From assembly GCA_024734555.1 (NCBI GenBank), contig JANPWX010000029.1:3927386-3991385 (forward strand): a stretch of 64,000 nt of DNA. The letters are read 5' to 3'. The position numbers and the translations under genes are program-made. Numbering within the stretch: position 1 is the stretch's first letter; every line of letters begins with the position of its first letter. The stretch comes from Trochalopteron elliotii. Taxonomy: Eukaryota > Chordata > Aves > Passeriformes > Leiothrichidae. Below are positions 1 through 11,963 of this stretch, piece by piece. The notes beneath the pieces are model-generated. The model worked only from the letters and a program-made list of their open reading frames with translations, was not told where the DNA came from and searched no databases.

Positions 1-3000
1 CCAGGGGTCACAGGTCCTGCAGCAAACCCAGCACATTCCTGATGCAGCACAGGCCCCACAGGGGCCATTCTCCTTCAGGCATCCCCCTGCTATGGTGTGG
101 GCTCCTCCACGGCCTGCAGGTGGATCTGTGCTCCACTGTGGACTCATTCTCACGTCTCAGTCCCTTCAGCTCAGGGTCAGACTGGAGTTCCAGCCTGTCC
201 AGCACAGACACAGCAGCACTGCCCTGGCCACCTGCCAGCCCAGGCCCATCAAAGGCTGTTATCAAAGTGTTCCCAGGCACGATCCAGGGAGGTGATAAGC
301 ACTGGAGCAGCAATGAAAGCAAAAAGCAGCCACTAATGAGCACTAGAGTCTAATATACAGTCAGGGAAGTGACCCCCAATGGAAAGCACAGGAGCCTGCT
401 CTGTGCCAGCTAAATAGCACTAACAGCTATAAATTCAGTGGAGCACATCCCAATTCTAGGGAGCATCCATGGATTTGAGATACTCCCAAGCCCCTCTCAA
501 CCTGGAACAGCAGGAGGAGAGGAATGGCTCCAGCTTCCCCTGCACAGGCACCTTTGTGAGGGGCTCCCTGAGCCTTGGACCTTGCCAGGTGATCTGTGCT
601 CTTTCCATTCATGGCCAGCCTGGGCTCTTAACAATGTTTTGTTTTCCCACACCCAGATGTAACAACCTTCCTACTTTACCTACCTGCATAAATCTTACTT
701 TACTGAGTGGGAGTGAGAGATAAGCACAACGCAGGCAAAGATCAAAGGACACTGAGTGTTATGAAGAGCAGAAACCCTTCAGAATGAGCCAGCACTAAAG
801 CCCTGGGACCTTTGAGCAGAAGAGCAGATCAGCTTCAGGACCATCCTGCACAGGGTTGGAGCACAGCAAACCCTGTGACAGCTTTCTGCACTGCTCCAGC
901 ACGTGGAGATTCCCAGCCCTGTGAGGAGGGGAGAGGTGCTGCCAGTAACACTCCATTTCACCTGCAGACAGGACAGCTGAGACCAGGAGCACTCAGAGGG
1001 TTTTAGAAGTCAGTGGGAGGCACAGCAGAACCCATCCTGAGTAAGGAGGGAAGAACAACCAGCACTTCTCTCTCACAGAGCCAGTTTTCAGAGTGCAGGG
1101 ATGAGGTTCACCTAAATGAGCTTGGACAGATGTGAAGGGACATTGAATCTGTTCAACAGATCTGTGCCACAGACCACTGTGGATCTGAACATTCAAAGCA
1201 TGAATTTTGATCAAGCAAGTCAGGAAAATTTCCCAGTAGTGAAGGTGATGGGTAAGAAAGACCTTTGTCCCAGGCAGGGCTTGAGATCTCAGGACAGAAT
1301 GCAGATCCAGGGATTTTATCCTCCCGGGCAGCATCTTCACTCTGAGATGTTACACTGATCTTGGATGTGCCCACAAGGTCCTAAATGGTGTTTTTGTGGA
1401 GGCACTGGCATGTACAGCTGGTGGGAGTCTGGAGATGGAGCAGGATCTCTTCAGCTGGCACTGTCACAGAGACAAGGACAGGGACATCTCCTCCCTGATC
1501 CCTTCTGCCCTGTAGACACCTCCACCAAAACCAATCCCCAACAAAGCTGGCCCTGCCTGCAACCTGCAGTCTCACAGAACCCTCTTGCAAAGACAGTGGG
1601 GTGTTTCACAAGGCTTTTGCAACGGGCTTTACTGAATTACTATGTGGAAAGAGGTGTGAAACCAACAGGAATGGGGACAAGCAGCCACCACAGTCCCTTG
1701 CACCCTGCTGTTCCTGTTCACCTGCTCTCAGCACAGTTGTTGTGCTGTCTAGGTCCAGCTCCTGCCCTCGTCCTTGGCAAGGTCATCTCCTTCCCTCTGG
1801 CTGGTGTTGTTCAGGCAATCAGAAAGGAAAAAAGTAAACAACAAAGACAAAAGCTTTGATTATGGAGCCGCTGAGTTTGCCAGGCACGGGGAGGGCTGGG
1901 GGGAGATCAATGTCACCAAACCAGAGTTTCCAGGCAGCACAGGCTCCCCAGCAAACAGGATTCACACCTCCCTTCCCACATCTGCTAATAACAGTGGGTC
2001 ATGTCGGGGAACAGGAGAAAGGAAGGGAAAGAAACACTAGTAGAAATGCAAAGGGTGCAAAACCTGGTCTGTCCTCCACCATTTCAGACACCATTTTCAA
2101 ACAACTCCATTCCTGTGTCTCAGCAGTTCCCTGCCCTCAGCTGCAGCCACACCACACATGGCAGTGAACCCTCAGTGGGAGCTCATGTGAACCCATCAGT
2201 TCAACATGTGTAACACCTCCAGGGTTCTCCCACACCTCTCAGGTGGCTTCTGGGGGTGTGCCAACACACCTGATGGAAATTGGGTGAATGTACCTTCCAC
2301 TTGTCCTTGCTCAGTGTCCTGCATCTCCTTTTTCCAGGGGAGAGCTGGCTTGTCTTCTCTTTGTAGGAGCTAAATCCTAATTTGTTGTATGGCATTCCCT
2401 ACCAGCCTTGTTCCCAGGATAAAGACAGCTGCACCTAGAAATTAGTGTATTATTTCTGCTGGAGGGATCATAAGAGTCATGAAGCCTGGCCTGCATTAGT
2501 ATTTAAAGTATGTGCAAACTTCTCATAAGGATATGTAAGCATCATGTGTCATTTGAAGATTTTAATGAAGCCGAGCAATGTTTTTCAAGCCATTTTCCCA
2601 GTTAATGTTTAACAGGACAACAGTGTGTGCCCACTGGCACTGGAGTCAAGGAGCAGCACAAGTTCAGTGTTGCTTGGCAGAACAATGTACATTGCTTCTG
2701 CTGTGAGGTCCTGGCTGGGCAGTTCCATTTCCAAAGGCAAATGGAAATGACATTGTAGGGTGAGGAAACTGAGTGGGATGGAATTGTGGAATTGTCTGCA
2801 GCTCCAGGGCAGTGCCCACGTGTGCAGTGCCTTCCCCTGGCCCCTCCATGCCAGCCCTCCCCTTCCTCACAGCCTTCACATGAGCCACAGGGACCTGCTG
2901 GTGTGGCACAAAATGATCCAGAGCATTTTTTTCGGTTGTTTGGTTAGTTGATTAGTTATTTTCCCATTCTGTGGAGAAAACTGCCTCCTGGGAGGCTCTG

Positions 3001-4389
3001 CCAGATGTAGGGGTGCTGCAGCACATCCAGAGAAGGGAATGGAGCTGGGGAAGAGTCTGAAGGTCCAATGAGGAGCAGCTGAGAGAGCTTGGGTGGCTCA
3101 GCCTAGAGAAAAGGAACCTCATGGGGGACCTTCTCCCACTTTAGAGCTCCCTGAAAGGAGATTGTAGCAAGGTTGGCCTCTTTCCCCAGGCAACAAGTGT
3201 CGAGATGAGAGGGGAAGGTTTCAAGTTGCATCGGGGGGGTTTAGGCTAGATATTGGGGAAAATGTCATCACCAGAAGAGTGTTCAGGCATTGGAACAGCT
3301 TCCCAAAGCAGTGGTGGGGTCACCATCCTTGGAGGGGTTTAACAGACATGTAGTAGATGTGGCACTTGGGGACATGGTTTAATGGTGGCCTTGACAGTGT
3401 TGGAGGAATGATTGAATTCAATGATCTCAAAGGGCTTTTCCAGGTTAAATGATTCTGTGATTCTGTGTGAGGAGGGCAGCATGGCTGGGGCAGACAAAGC
3501 TGGGGAATGATGGGGCTTCACTACCTGCATCCAGGGAACTGCAGCCTCTTCTGGGTGCCCTGGAAGGGCCCTTGAATGTCTCCCACACCTCCCATCAGCC
3601 AGCAGGTTTCATTTGGGTGCTGGCTGAGTTCATCAAACAGAGCAAGGGTAGCTGTCTATCCTGTTTTTCTCTCACCCAAGAATATAGCATGTAATGTAAC
3701 TAATTTAAATAATTTCTTCCTGGTTGAGCCTCCTTAAAGACCCAGCATTAAGCTGGCCTGATTAGATCTACTAATCGATGGTGAGGAAAAGGAAGCTGGT
3801 TTCAGCACGCACAGCAGCACAGGAGCAGGATCACACTGCTCCACTCCCCGGGGGCCACCACTGTCCCCATGCCCACCAGGCACAGTGTCACTCCACAGGT
3901 GGCCGCTGGCCACCTCCGTGAGTCACGGCCATGTGCTAGGGGCAGGGACGGCGACTGAACACTCCTACCTGTGTCCTTGACCTATTTTATCTGGGCAAAC
4001 CCGTAACTGCTTTCCCAGGCTCTGTCCGTGCTTGGACCTTCTGAGCACGTGTCCCGTTATCAGCGACAGCGCCCGTGCAAAGGTCCCGGTCACCAGCCAG
4101 GTGTCCCGTCCAGCCCCCGCAGGGAGGGGTGGGGGAGCCGTGGGGCCCCGCCCAGCCATGCCCGGGGGTCCCTGCTGGGGACAAGGCTCTGCGGGTCCCA
4201 CTGCTGCTGGCCCCCGTCCCGGGCAGGCCGAGGCTGCGCCCCGAGCCCCCCATGCCCACCCTGACCCCGCCGTCCTTCCTTGGCTTCCCCCCTGCCCAGC
4301 CCCGCTCCGCTGCGCTGCCGGGACGCCCCCTCCCCACGGAGCCGGGAGCCTCGTGGGCCCTTTCCAGCCTCAGGCTCCGCTGCCCGGCC
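1..4389. other. Intergenic region upstream of CYSTM1
   Basis: No supportable gene is visible. The open frames here are short, overlap each other on both strands, lack recognisable domains and are not joined by convincing splice sites. The only clear feature is a CR1 fragment at about 3010-3467. From 3830 onward GC content rises toward the CYSTM1 promoter. In human the neighbours on this side are IGIP and PURA; I looked for the short IGIP protein and did not find it. Confidence 0.7.
3010..3467 (+). mobile_element. CR1 LINE 3'-end fragment
   Basis: The stretch follows the avian CR1 3' region in sense order. It has the 'ccagagaaggg' block, 'atgaggagcagctgag', the 'tcagcctagagaa' block, 'ggtttaggctagatattgggg', 'cagtggtggggtcaccatcc', 'tgatctcaaagggcttttcca', and a terminal GATTCTGTGATTCTGTG, the degenerate CR1 octamer repeat. 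It is 5'-truncated like nearly all CR1 copies and has no coding capacity. The 5' boundary is approximate. Confidence 0.9.
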
Positions 4390-4799
4390 GGGACAACAGC
4401 AGTGACAGAGGCAGGGACAGGGACATGGAGAGGAACAGGAGTAGTGGCAGCACCTGGGTCCGGGACAGGAGCAGGAATAGGGACAGGGACATGGAGAGGA
4501 ACAGGGGTAGTGGCAGCAGCTGGGTCCAGCAAAAGAGTAGGAATGGAGGCAAAGGACAGGGACAAGGACAATGGCAGTAGCTGGGTCCGGGACAGGAGCA
4601 GGAATGGAGGCAGAGACAGGGACACGGGCAGTAGCTGGGACAGGGACAGGGACGGGGCACGGACAAAGACAAGAGCTGTAGCTGTGACAGGGACGTGGCT
4701 GGGCGAGGTGCAGGGACAGAGACAAGGGCAGTAGCTGGAACAGGGACAACGGCTGAGGCAGGGACGACGACAAGGACAGCGGCAATAGCTGGGACACGG
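4390..4799. repeat. Purine-rich GGGACA-type minisatellite
   Basis: The + strand is a run of imperfect units built on GGGACA and GGAACAGG, with longer repeats inside. The block 'gggacatggagaggaacagg' occurs at about 4420 and 4481, and variants of 'ggcagtagctgggtccgggacaggagcagga' recur at about 4450, 4510, 4575 and 4625. It ends just before the CYSTM1 promoter CpG island. The long open frames over it on both strands, rich in PVP/SLSL on the minus strand, are repeat artefacts. Lengths of such arrays are usually polymorphic. Confidence 0.85.
4637..4657 (+). other. G-quadruplex-type motif in minisatellite
   Basis: Four G-runs separated by short loops (GGG ACA GGG ACA GGG AC GGGG) satisfy the standard G3+N1-7 pattern on the + strand. 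It lies about 300 bp upstream of the inferred CYSTM1 start. Whether it folds in vivo is unknown. Confidence 0.6.
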
Positions 4800-4826
4800 C
4801 CCGGCGGCGCGCTGGCCCCTCCCTCT

Positions 4827-4924
4827 GGCCACGCCCTCCCTCTGACCACGCCCTCAGTATGGCCACGCCCTCTTGGGCGGGGGCCAAGGCAGTGACGTTC
4901 CGCCCTCCCGTAAGGGGCGTGGCC
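4827..4924 (+). promoter_or_regulatory. CYSTM1: Cluster of CACGCCC/GGGCGTG (KLF/Sp1) boxes
   Basis: CCACGCCC occurs three times in the sense direction (from about 4829, 4846 and 4863) and GGGGCGTGGCC once in reverse (4914-4924), with a GGGCGGG core at about 4875. Such CACCC/GC boxes are recognised by the Sp/KLF family. The regular spacing of about 17 bp between the first three copies suggests a small local duplication. Confidence 0.6.
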
Positions 4925-4935
4925 TGTGTCTCCCG

Positions 4936-4943
4936 TGACGTCA
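4936..4943. promoter_or_regulatory. CYSTM1: Perfect cAMP response element TGACGTCA
   Basis: The palindrome TGACGTCA is the full consensus for CREB/ATF dimers. It sits about 60 bp upstream of the predicted exon 1 donor, a position typical of functional CREs in CpG-island promoters. A half-site-like 'agtgacgttc' lies about 45 bp upstream of it. Confidence 0.7.
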
Positions 4944-4949
4944 CCGTCC

Positions 4950-5000
4950 CTCGGGGTGCGCAGCAGGTGCGGACGGCGGCGCGAGACGCGCAGGGCGCAG
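4950..5000 (+). other. CYSTM1: CYSTM1 non-coding exon 1 (5' end approximate)
   Basis: The sequence CGCAG|GTACCGGGG gives a splice donor with GT at 5001-5002, just after the CRE and GC boxes. Coding exon 2 begins 19 bp before the start codon, so a separate 5'UTR exon is needed. I place it here because of the promoter features. The start at about 4950 is a guess; only the donor is seen in sequence. Confidence 0.5.
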
Positions 5001-5060
5001 GTACCGGGGCTCCGTGAGGGGCCGGGGGGCCCGGGCCGGGCAGGGCCGAACCGAACCGGG

Positions 5061-5095
5061 CTGAGCTGAGCTGAGCTGAGCTGAGCTGAGCTGAG
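5061..5095 (+). repeat. (CTGAG)7 pentanucleotide microsatellite
   Basis: Seven perfect tandem CTGAG units, followed by a partial one, lie 60 bp inside CYSTM1 intron 1 within the CpG island. It resembles the GAGCT motif of immunoglobulin switch repeats, but there is no other reason to connect them. Confidence 0.95.
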
Positions 5096-7208
5096 CTTGG
5101 CCGTGTTCGGCTCCGTGCGGGTGGGAACTGCGGCGGGTGGTGGGGAGCGGGGCTGTGCAGGACTGGTGAGGATGAGAAGGAGCATGAGGAAGATGAGGAG
5201 GAAGGCGCCCCGGGCTGCAGGGCCGGAGCCGTCCCGTCCCTGGCAGCCCCGCGCTGGGTGACCGCCCTGGGGACAGCGCTGCGGAGGGGTCGCGGCAAGG
5301 AGGGGCCCAGTGAACCCAGCCGGGCGCGTCCCCCAGCCCGGGGGTCCCGCCCTGCCAGGGCAAACCCTGCGGATGTTGTCCGAAAGGTGCCATAAACAGT
5401 CCTAAACAGCCGCGGCGGAGCGGGGCCGGGGCTCCCAGCGCTGCCCTGTCCGCGGGGGACGCGGTGCTGCCCGGCTGAGGCTGTGCGTGAGCCCAGGGCG
5501 GGCGCTCCGTGCGGGTGGTAACTGATGCTGAGGCTTATTTAGTGTAGAGCAAGAGGTATGGCAGCGCTCGGAGTAAAAATAATAGTGCTGCATCGTGTGT
5601 TTAAAAGCCATTATGGTTGTCCTGGATTTATGTTTCTTCTTCCTTTAGCTGAGGGCACCTCATTTGGATAATTAAATGTCACGGTGAAATAGGAGAAAGA
5701 GGGAAGGAGAGTACTTGTCTGCTGTCCTCTGCCGCATGGATCTGCAACCCCTTCTGGTGGCAGTGGGCAGCCCCTCTCTGTCCAGCCTAGTGCCCAGATC
5801 TGTCCCACTCATCCCAGGTTCGTGTTTAGCTTTATCTGAAAGGAAAAAAAGAGGTGCTTTTTGCTTTTGATGCCTGTGCTACGGAGACGTGTGTGAACGA
5901 CCTGATTGTAAATAGGGTAAGCCTGGGTAAGGTAGTGAGTGTGGGTGAGTTATAATGACTGTGCTGAGCAGCTGCCTTCTCCTTGTGCTGTGTAAATACA
6001 GTGATAGGATACAAGGTGTGGGAAGTGCTGCTGTGCAAACAATGAGCTATTTTCTCATCTGTTGCTTAAATAATAACTGACTCTTCCTAGAAATTTTTGA
6101 TGATGATAATAATTTTACGATATCAGGTAGACTGAGGAGGAGGAGGCTGAAAACACTGAGACTTTATAAATTTTTCTGATTGTATTTCAACGCTTTTTGG
6201 GGACAGTCAGGGATTAATGTGCATGTTAGATAATAATCTACTGCGCAGAATAGTGGTTTTACCAAGCACAGGAACTTGTGCAGCACAAAGTCTGCTACAC
6301 TCTGCCCCTTATTCATGTGCTATAAAGGCCATCTTTGTTAAATACTGATTTGTCATTCCCCGAATGGTGTGAGAGCTGTAAGTGATAATCTGCAGAGGCT
6401 GGTGGGTGTCCTTGCAGCAGAGGTCGAAGAGGAGACTGTCCTGTAAAGGAGTGGCTCTGCCATGGGTGGGGGCTCTGTGTGTGCTGAGTAGACCCTGCGA
6501 GGCAGTGCCCTGGTGTCAGTCAGAGCAGGGAGCTCTGCTGTTCTGCTGCCCTGCGTTCCCCCAGCTCCATGTTACATTTAATATTGCCAGTGGTTTGCTG
6601 CTCAGAAAACCAGAGGTGTTCAGTGAGTGTAAGGAGAGATGTTCCTGCTCGTGACATTGCACTGGATGACGGAGAAGAACCTGGAGGGCTTTGTGTGCCA
6701 TGAACAGAGGAGCTACCTGTTCTCAGGGTAGTTCTGTGCAGGATCAGATGGATATGTTACCTGGTTTTGTTTTTTCTACGAGGGCAGAGCAAGCTTGTGT
6801 AACTCTGGATTTTCAAGAAACAGGTCTGCCTTTCTCCTGTCCCCTGTTTGTGATCTCTCTGTGGCACGGCTGGAAGCTTATCTGGGGTCCCTGAAAACTT
6901 CTGGTGGAAGCTGGAGCCTTGAATGAGCACATTTACTCATTCCCGGCTGTCAGTATCGATATTTTCTACTCTCTGGGTTGCGTATCCTGCCTTTCTCAAC
7001 TTCCTGCTGCTGACCTCAAACCCGCTGGCTCAATGAGCAGAAAAGAGCGCCGTCATTTCTGGGAACAGGGAGAGATAGGAAGGAGCCCGAGTCATTCAGG
7101 CAGACGGTCAGTATTGCCAGGCCTGGCGTCCTGCCAGCTCCCCGCAGGCTCCTCCCAGAGCCTGCCTTCCCCAGGGTTTGGGCTGGAGTGTTTGTCCTCA
7201 CACCCCTG

Positions 7209-7214
7209 CTGAGG
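7209..7214. repeat. Target-site duplication CTGAGG (left)
   Basis: CTGAGG directly precedes the LTR that begins TGTGGAGTCC at 7215. The same six bases directly follow its end at 7747-7752. Confidence 0.9.
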
Positions 7215-7746
7215 TGTGGAGTCCCTCGTGCCATTAAAGGAATTTCCAACTGCCCTTCCCTGGAAAAGTGAAGATTAAAGATGCCCCAGGTGTAAAGAAG
7301 GCTTCTCCCCCATGGACCCTTGCAGACATTGTGCAATCTTCTCTCTGGGTTTGGCAAGTCCATCACCCACCCCATGGCATCCCCTTTCCCTGTTTCCCCA
7401 CTGGACATGGGGCCTGGTGTCCTGTTCCTCTCTTCCCTCTGGTCACTTGTCCCCTGCCCTGCCCCCTGTGCCACCCACAAACCTGAGACCCTGTATAACT
7501 GAGAAAAACCACATGGTCTCCCTCTCTCTGGCTCCAGATTCACCTTCAGCACACTGGAATAAACACTTGCTGGAAATTGATTTGGGCTGGGAGCCTTGTG
7601 CCCCTCTGCTGAGCCAGCCTTGTAACATGTGTGGCTGTGTGAGCTTGAATTGCCCCCTGAGCAGTTGTCAAGCAGTTTCTCTGCTGGAGAGGCTGACTGG
7701 GATCTAGAAGGGCCCTGGCTGCACTCCAGAAAGGCACACTGTTACA
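7215..7746 (+). mobile_element. Solo LTR, family A copy 1 (ERVK-like)
   Basis: The element begins TGTGGAGTCC and ends CACTGTTACA, the TG...CA ends of a retroviral LTR. It is flanked by a perfect 6-bp duplication CTGAGG (7209-7214 and 7747-7752). A TATAA sits at 7495-7499 and an AATAAA poly(A) signal at 7558-7563, giving the U3-R-U5 order in the + orientation. It aligns along its whole length with the LTR at 17926-18465. No internal gag/pol/env sequence is attached, so it is a solo LTR left by recombination. A 6-bp duplication is usual for alpha/betaretrovirus-like (ERVK) elements; that class assignment is inference. Confidence 0.9.
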
Positions 7747-7752
7747 CTGAGG
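7747..7752. repeat. Target-site duplication CTGAGG (right)
   Basis: Second copy of the 6-bp host sequence duplicated when the LTR element at 7215-7746 inserted. Confidence 0.9.
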
Positions 7753-10700
7753 AGCAGGAAACCCTGGGCTGCCCTCACAGCTGTGTCCTGGGAGCAATTC
7801 CCAGCTGGGATCCCCCTGTGTGGAAGTGCCATCACCACGCCGTCCTGGGATGGAGCAGTGCTGTGCTCCAGTGCCTGCCCACAGCTGCTGGGATTGCAGA
7901 TGGCTTTGGGGAATGGAGCTCCTTGGAAGCATCTGGTCTGTTTTGTTCCTTATTCCAGGCACCACCACTGCTGAACAAAAGCTGCTCTTTACTTAAATAT
8001 CAGAGAGAGAGACTTCCACGCTAGGCTTATAATGTATTCTTGAGGTATTATTTCGTCCTACCAGGTATTGAGGGCAGTCAGTCCCCTGATGTGTGGAAGT
8101 TTTTCACCCCAGGACAAGGTGAGGAAAAGGCTTTCTTGGTTTGGTGACCACTGGGAGAATCTGGGAGTGGCTGTGACAAGCAGACATTAAAGAGGATTCT
8201 TGCATATGCCCTACAGGCAAAGTAAAGCGTCATGTTAGAGCCACATGAAAGATACAGAAAAGCAGAAAAAGTGAGAAAACATGGAGGGGGTGGAGAAATC
8301 TCAGTTTCTTTCCATTTTCCAGCCTATCATGGAAATCTCTTTCTGACTGATGAGATCTCAGCTGTAGAAAATGCCTGTATATCTGTCTGCACACAGCGAC
8401 ATAACCATGCCTTGGGAGCTCTGTGCTGCTGCCAGTGTGCTTCTGCTTGAGGTGCTAGAAAATCATCATTGTGCTTTGGGTAGTATCTTCCACTTAATCC
8501 ACCAGTGTTCCAGAGCTGGGGAAGTTATCCTGAAAGCCTGCTGCTGTTCCAAGGCTGGAATGCTGCCAGAGCACCATCTGAATAACATACAAATGTATTA
8601 TCTGTGCTTCTTAATTTTCTTGCCAGTTGTACTGTTTGTTTCATGTTCTCTTCTCAGTGAGACCAACAAAGCTGCTTGCTTTAACTGTTATTTGCAGGTC
8701 TAGTGTTTTACCTGACAATCAGATGTCTTCATTGAGTTTTTTGTTGTTTTGGTATTTGTTGCACCTTAAAACAGTCAGTACACCACTTTAAGAGTGAACT
8801 ATAGTCATGTATTTCTGGAATTATCTAAGACAACACATTGTACAAAGACTTGAACAAGAGCAGTGCATGCAAAAGTGTTCAAAATCTGAAATCAAGATGT
8901 TGATGCTTCTCTCTGAAACGATTTCTGTGTCAAGGACTTTGCTTTTTGGTGTGTTTTGCCACAGCTCTGCAGTCTTACCTGGTGTGTCAGCAACAGGTAC
9001 CGTAGCTGACACTACCTGAGGGGCTGTGAAATGATGCTTTCCATCTGTGTAATTGTTAGTTCCTGAGTATAGTTCATCTAAAGGTTTTCTAAAACCTTTC
9101 ATCAGATGTCAGAAAAACTGAACAATTTTCCCCCATTAAGGTTGCAGTCATGTAATAACAGTAGCAGGGCACTGGATTTGATTTTTTTCTACTAATGCTT
9201 TTATTGTAGGAACAATGTCAGCTTCATACTTTCCTTCTGCCAGAACATGTAGGTAGACAGTGGGCAGGCAGTAAGTGATGGGTAATGTTTCTGAAGAGGT
9301 TTGTGTGTTGGTAACAATTGATGAGACATTGGAATTTGTCTGAAGAAGGAAAATCCTGTGTGGGTGTGAGGGAGCATTGGTAAGAATTCTGTGGAGGTCT
9401 CTGACTGTGAAGCTTCACAAGTGATGTTGCCTCTGAGGCAAAAACAGTCAGCATGAAGCCCTTTAGAGCTGGTCAAATCCTGGTTTCTGAAACCAAAATC
9501 ACCTGGAAATGTGCATATCCATTATGGTTTTGCCAGGAATGCAGGACAGACCATGGGGCTGGGGAGGTGGGACAGTTTGTAGAGATACCAGCACCAGCCT
9601 CAGCCTCAAACATCAGTTGCATTTTCCTTTGTCACACGTGGGCAGACTTCAGATCTCTGGAGGGCTTGGAGGATACCAGGAGGAGGGAATTCCTGGCTCA
9701 GGAAGGTTAAATGCTTGTTCATCTAAAGCACTGGTCGGTGCACAGAGCTGCCTGGTCTGGAGGCTTCAGCCACATGAGCAGCAGCAGTTGTTTTGTGCAG
9801 GAGATGCCTGGCAGTCACTCAACTAAACAAGAGGAGATGTCCCTTTTCCCAAGGATTGTGAGTGTCCTGGAGTCCAGGACACCTCTTAAGGAATTTGGCT
9901 TGAACAGAGGAGTGGGTTTTAGCTTTCCCTTTTACAGCACAAACCTGTAAGGCCTTTTTGCTTTTGCCTACACCTGCATTTTGGAAATTAAGGTAGTTTC
10001 AAACAGCTTTTGTCAGAAAAGGTGGGGGCAGCTCTTGTTCCCCCTCAGCTATTACTGTAGGCTGATGGAGCTACCTGATGCAGTGGGAGGGCAAACCAGG
10101 CAGGAAGCTTTTCCTGGAAGCAAACTGAGCAAGAATGGAATCTCTTACAATTTATCCTTAAGGTACCTTTCATACAATCACTAAATGGAGCTGACAAATA
10201 AGCTGGTAAGAGGGAAGCACGGAGCCAATGCCATTTAAAAGCCACTTGTGCTGTTTTTCATTTGGATACTGTTCATATGAAATGTAATTTAAATGCTAGG
10301 CTGGTTGCCAGGAGCTGGACTGTTGATGTTAAATGTACTTTCCATTAGAGCTCTGTATTGGAAAACTGCTTCCTAGTGCTGCAGGCATTGGAAGGGGTGG
10401 GTTACATCAGGATGCCCCAGTTGTCCTTCTCAGGGTCTGGCCTCTCACTGTGCTCTCCATCTTCATCTCTGCAAAGACCAGCTGAATCAATACCTGCCAT
10501 ACCCAAAACATGATTCCTCCTGACTACAGCAGCATGAGGTGTTCTGCTGTCCTAAAAACCAGCAACTTCTCATCTTTAAATCCCAGAAATCTGCTAATTG
10601 CTCTTGGGTCGTTGTGGGGTTTTTTTTTCTGTGTTCCAGACTGCTGATTTTCTTTAGTTTGTTTGTTTGTTTAATTTACTAATCCCCCAGTTGTTTCCAT

Positions 10701-11939
10701 AGGGCTGTTTCCAGCATTGTTCCTTGTGCAAGAAGAGGCATTTCACCCTGTTTCAGCACCCTGGTTAGATTGTCCTCTCACCCCACATGCACAGTTCTTT
10801 ATTTAATGGATTTGCTTGCACTGGAGATTGCATTTGAAGGATCTGACTTGCAGGCAGCTGTCCATAGGGATTGGTATTTCGTTGCAGGTGGATTAGTAGC
10901 TGTGAGCACCTACTGTGCAAAAAGACAGATGGTTTTATGCTCTCTTCAGTTTTCCTGAGGTAACAAGGTGCCAACAGGTAGAAGCAGATTCCTGCTGCTC
11001 TCCGGTCATTTGGGCAATAATTATGGTGGCTGTAATTAGTCTGACCTCAAGAGATGTTTGGGAGTGCCAGCCTTGTACGTGGCCTTTTGGAGGAGGGAAA
11101 AGAGTGAAACTGGGTCATCTTGGCAGGCTCTGAAGGGTCTTTGTTTGGGCACCCCTTTCGAAAACAGAAAAACATTCTTCCATCAAGCCTTCCCTTATTC
11201 TCTTCATTCTTGGTTGTTTTCATGCATCATGTTACCTTCTGACCAAAAGTCCTCCCAGTCAGGTCCAGGCTGTGCCATAGGGCTGCACTTGTGGAGTGAC
11301 ACAGCCAACAGCCATCTAAATTCAGCTTCCTGTTCCTTTTTTCCTGGCAACGTGTGGATGGTGAGACTTTCCCAGGTTGAAACTGAGGCTGTTGTCAGAG
11401 ACTGTGTTGTCACTTGGGTGAGCAGTGTGGTGAGCTGTACGTGTGCAGGGACAGGAGCCCTGCAGGAGCTATTCCCACTTGGAAGGATCCTGCAGTTGCA
11501 GTTATGTACAGTGCAATTTGAGCTCTGTTTTTAGCTTGATGGATGGCAAGAGCTGCCCTGAGAGTGGGCTGGGAAAGGGGTGGGAAGCAGGAGACAACTG
11601 TGGCACTGTGCAGAGAGAGTCTGCCTGCTTCCTCCTAGACAAATGGTGACACTAAAAGGCACAGCAAAGGCTGGAAAGAAAAATCAAGCAATGTTGCAGG
11701 CTGTGTTGAAGCAGACAGTCTTCTCCTCAGGAGAGATGCCTGAAGAAAGAAAAATATAATAAATTCATGAGTGTGCTGGAAGAGGAGGATCAGGAGCAGT
11801 GACTGACTGGTTCTGTAGCAGCTGCCTTGGTTTGCTGGCCTTGTACAAGGCAGTAAGAGTGAAGCAATCAGAAGGTTTTTCAAAGCCTAATGGTGAAATT
11901 TGTTTCTCTAAGGATTGGTTGCCAAAATGGACAAGCTAA

Positions 11940-11963
11940 ATATATATACGTGTGTGTGTGTGT
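11940..11963. repeat. (TA)n(TG)n microsatellite
   Basis: A short TATATATA run followed by ACG and about six TG units. It lies in CYSTM1 intron 1 and shows no other feature. Confidence 0.85.

Larger units (their letters stand above)
4800..5480 (+). promoter_or_regulatory. CYSTM1: CYSTM1 promoter CpG island
   Basis: This is a GC-rich, CpG-dense stretch with no TATA box, GC and CACCC boxes and a perfect CRE, followed at 5000/5001 by a good splice donor. It is the only CpG island upstream of the CYSTM1 coding exon that directly precedes a good donor in the right orientation, so I place the promoter and non-coding exon 1 here. Promoters of this type usually drive broad expression from a dispersed start region. 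The exact start site cannot be read from sequence. Confidence 0.75.

Noticed and set aside
1..4389. Possible IGIP or PURA coding sequence expected from synteny
   Set aside because: None of the translated frames resembles either protein. These genes, if conserved, must lie further left.
3987..5298. Long minus-strand open frames rich in PVP and SLSL over the promoter region (up to 402 codons)
   Set aside because: They are produced by the GGGACA minisatellite and the CpG island, where stop codons are rare. Their low-complexity composition follows the DNA repeat.
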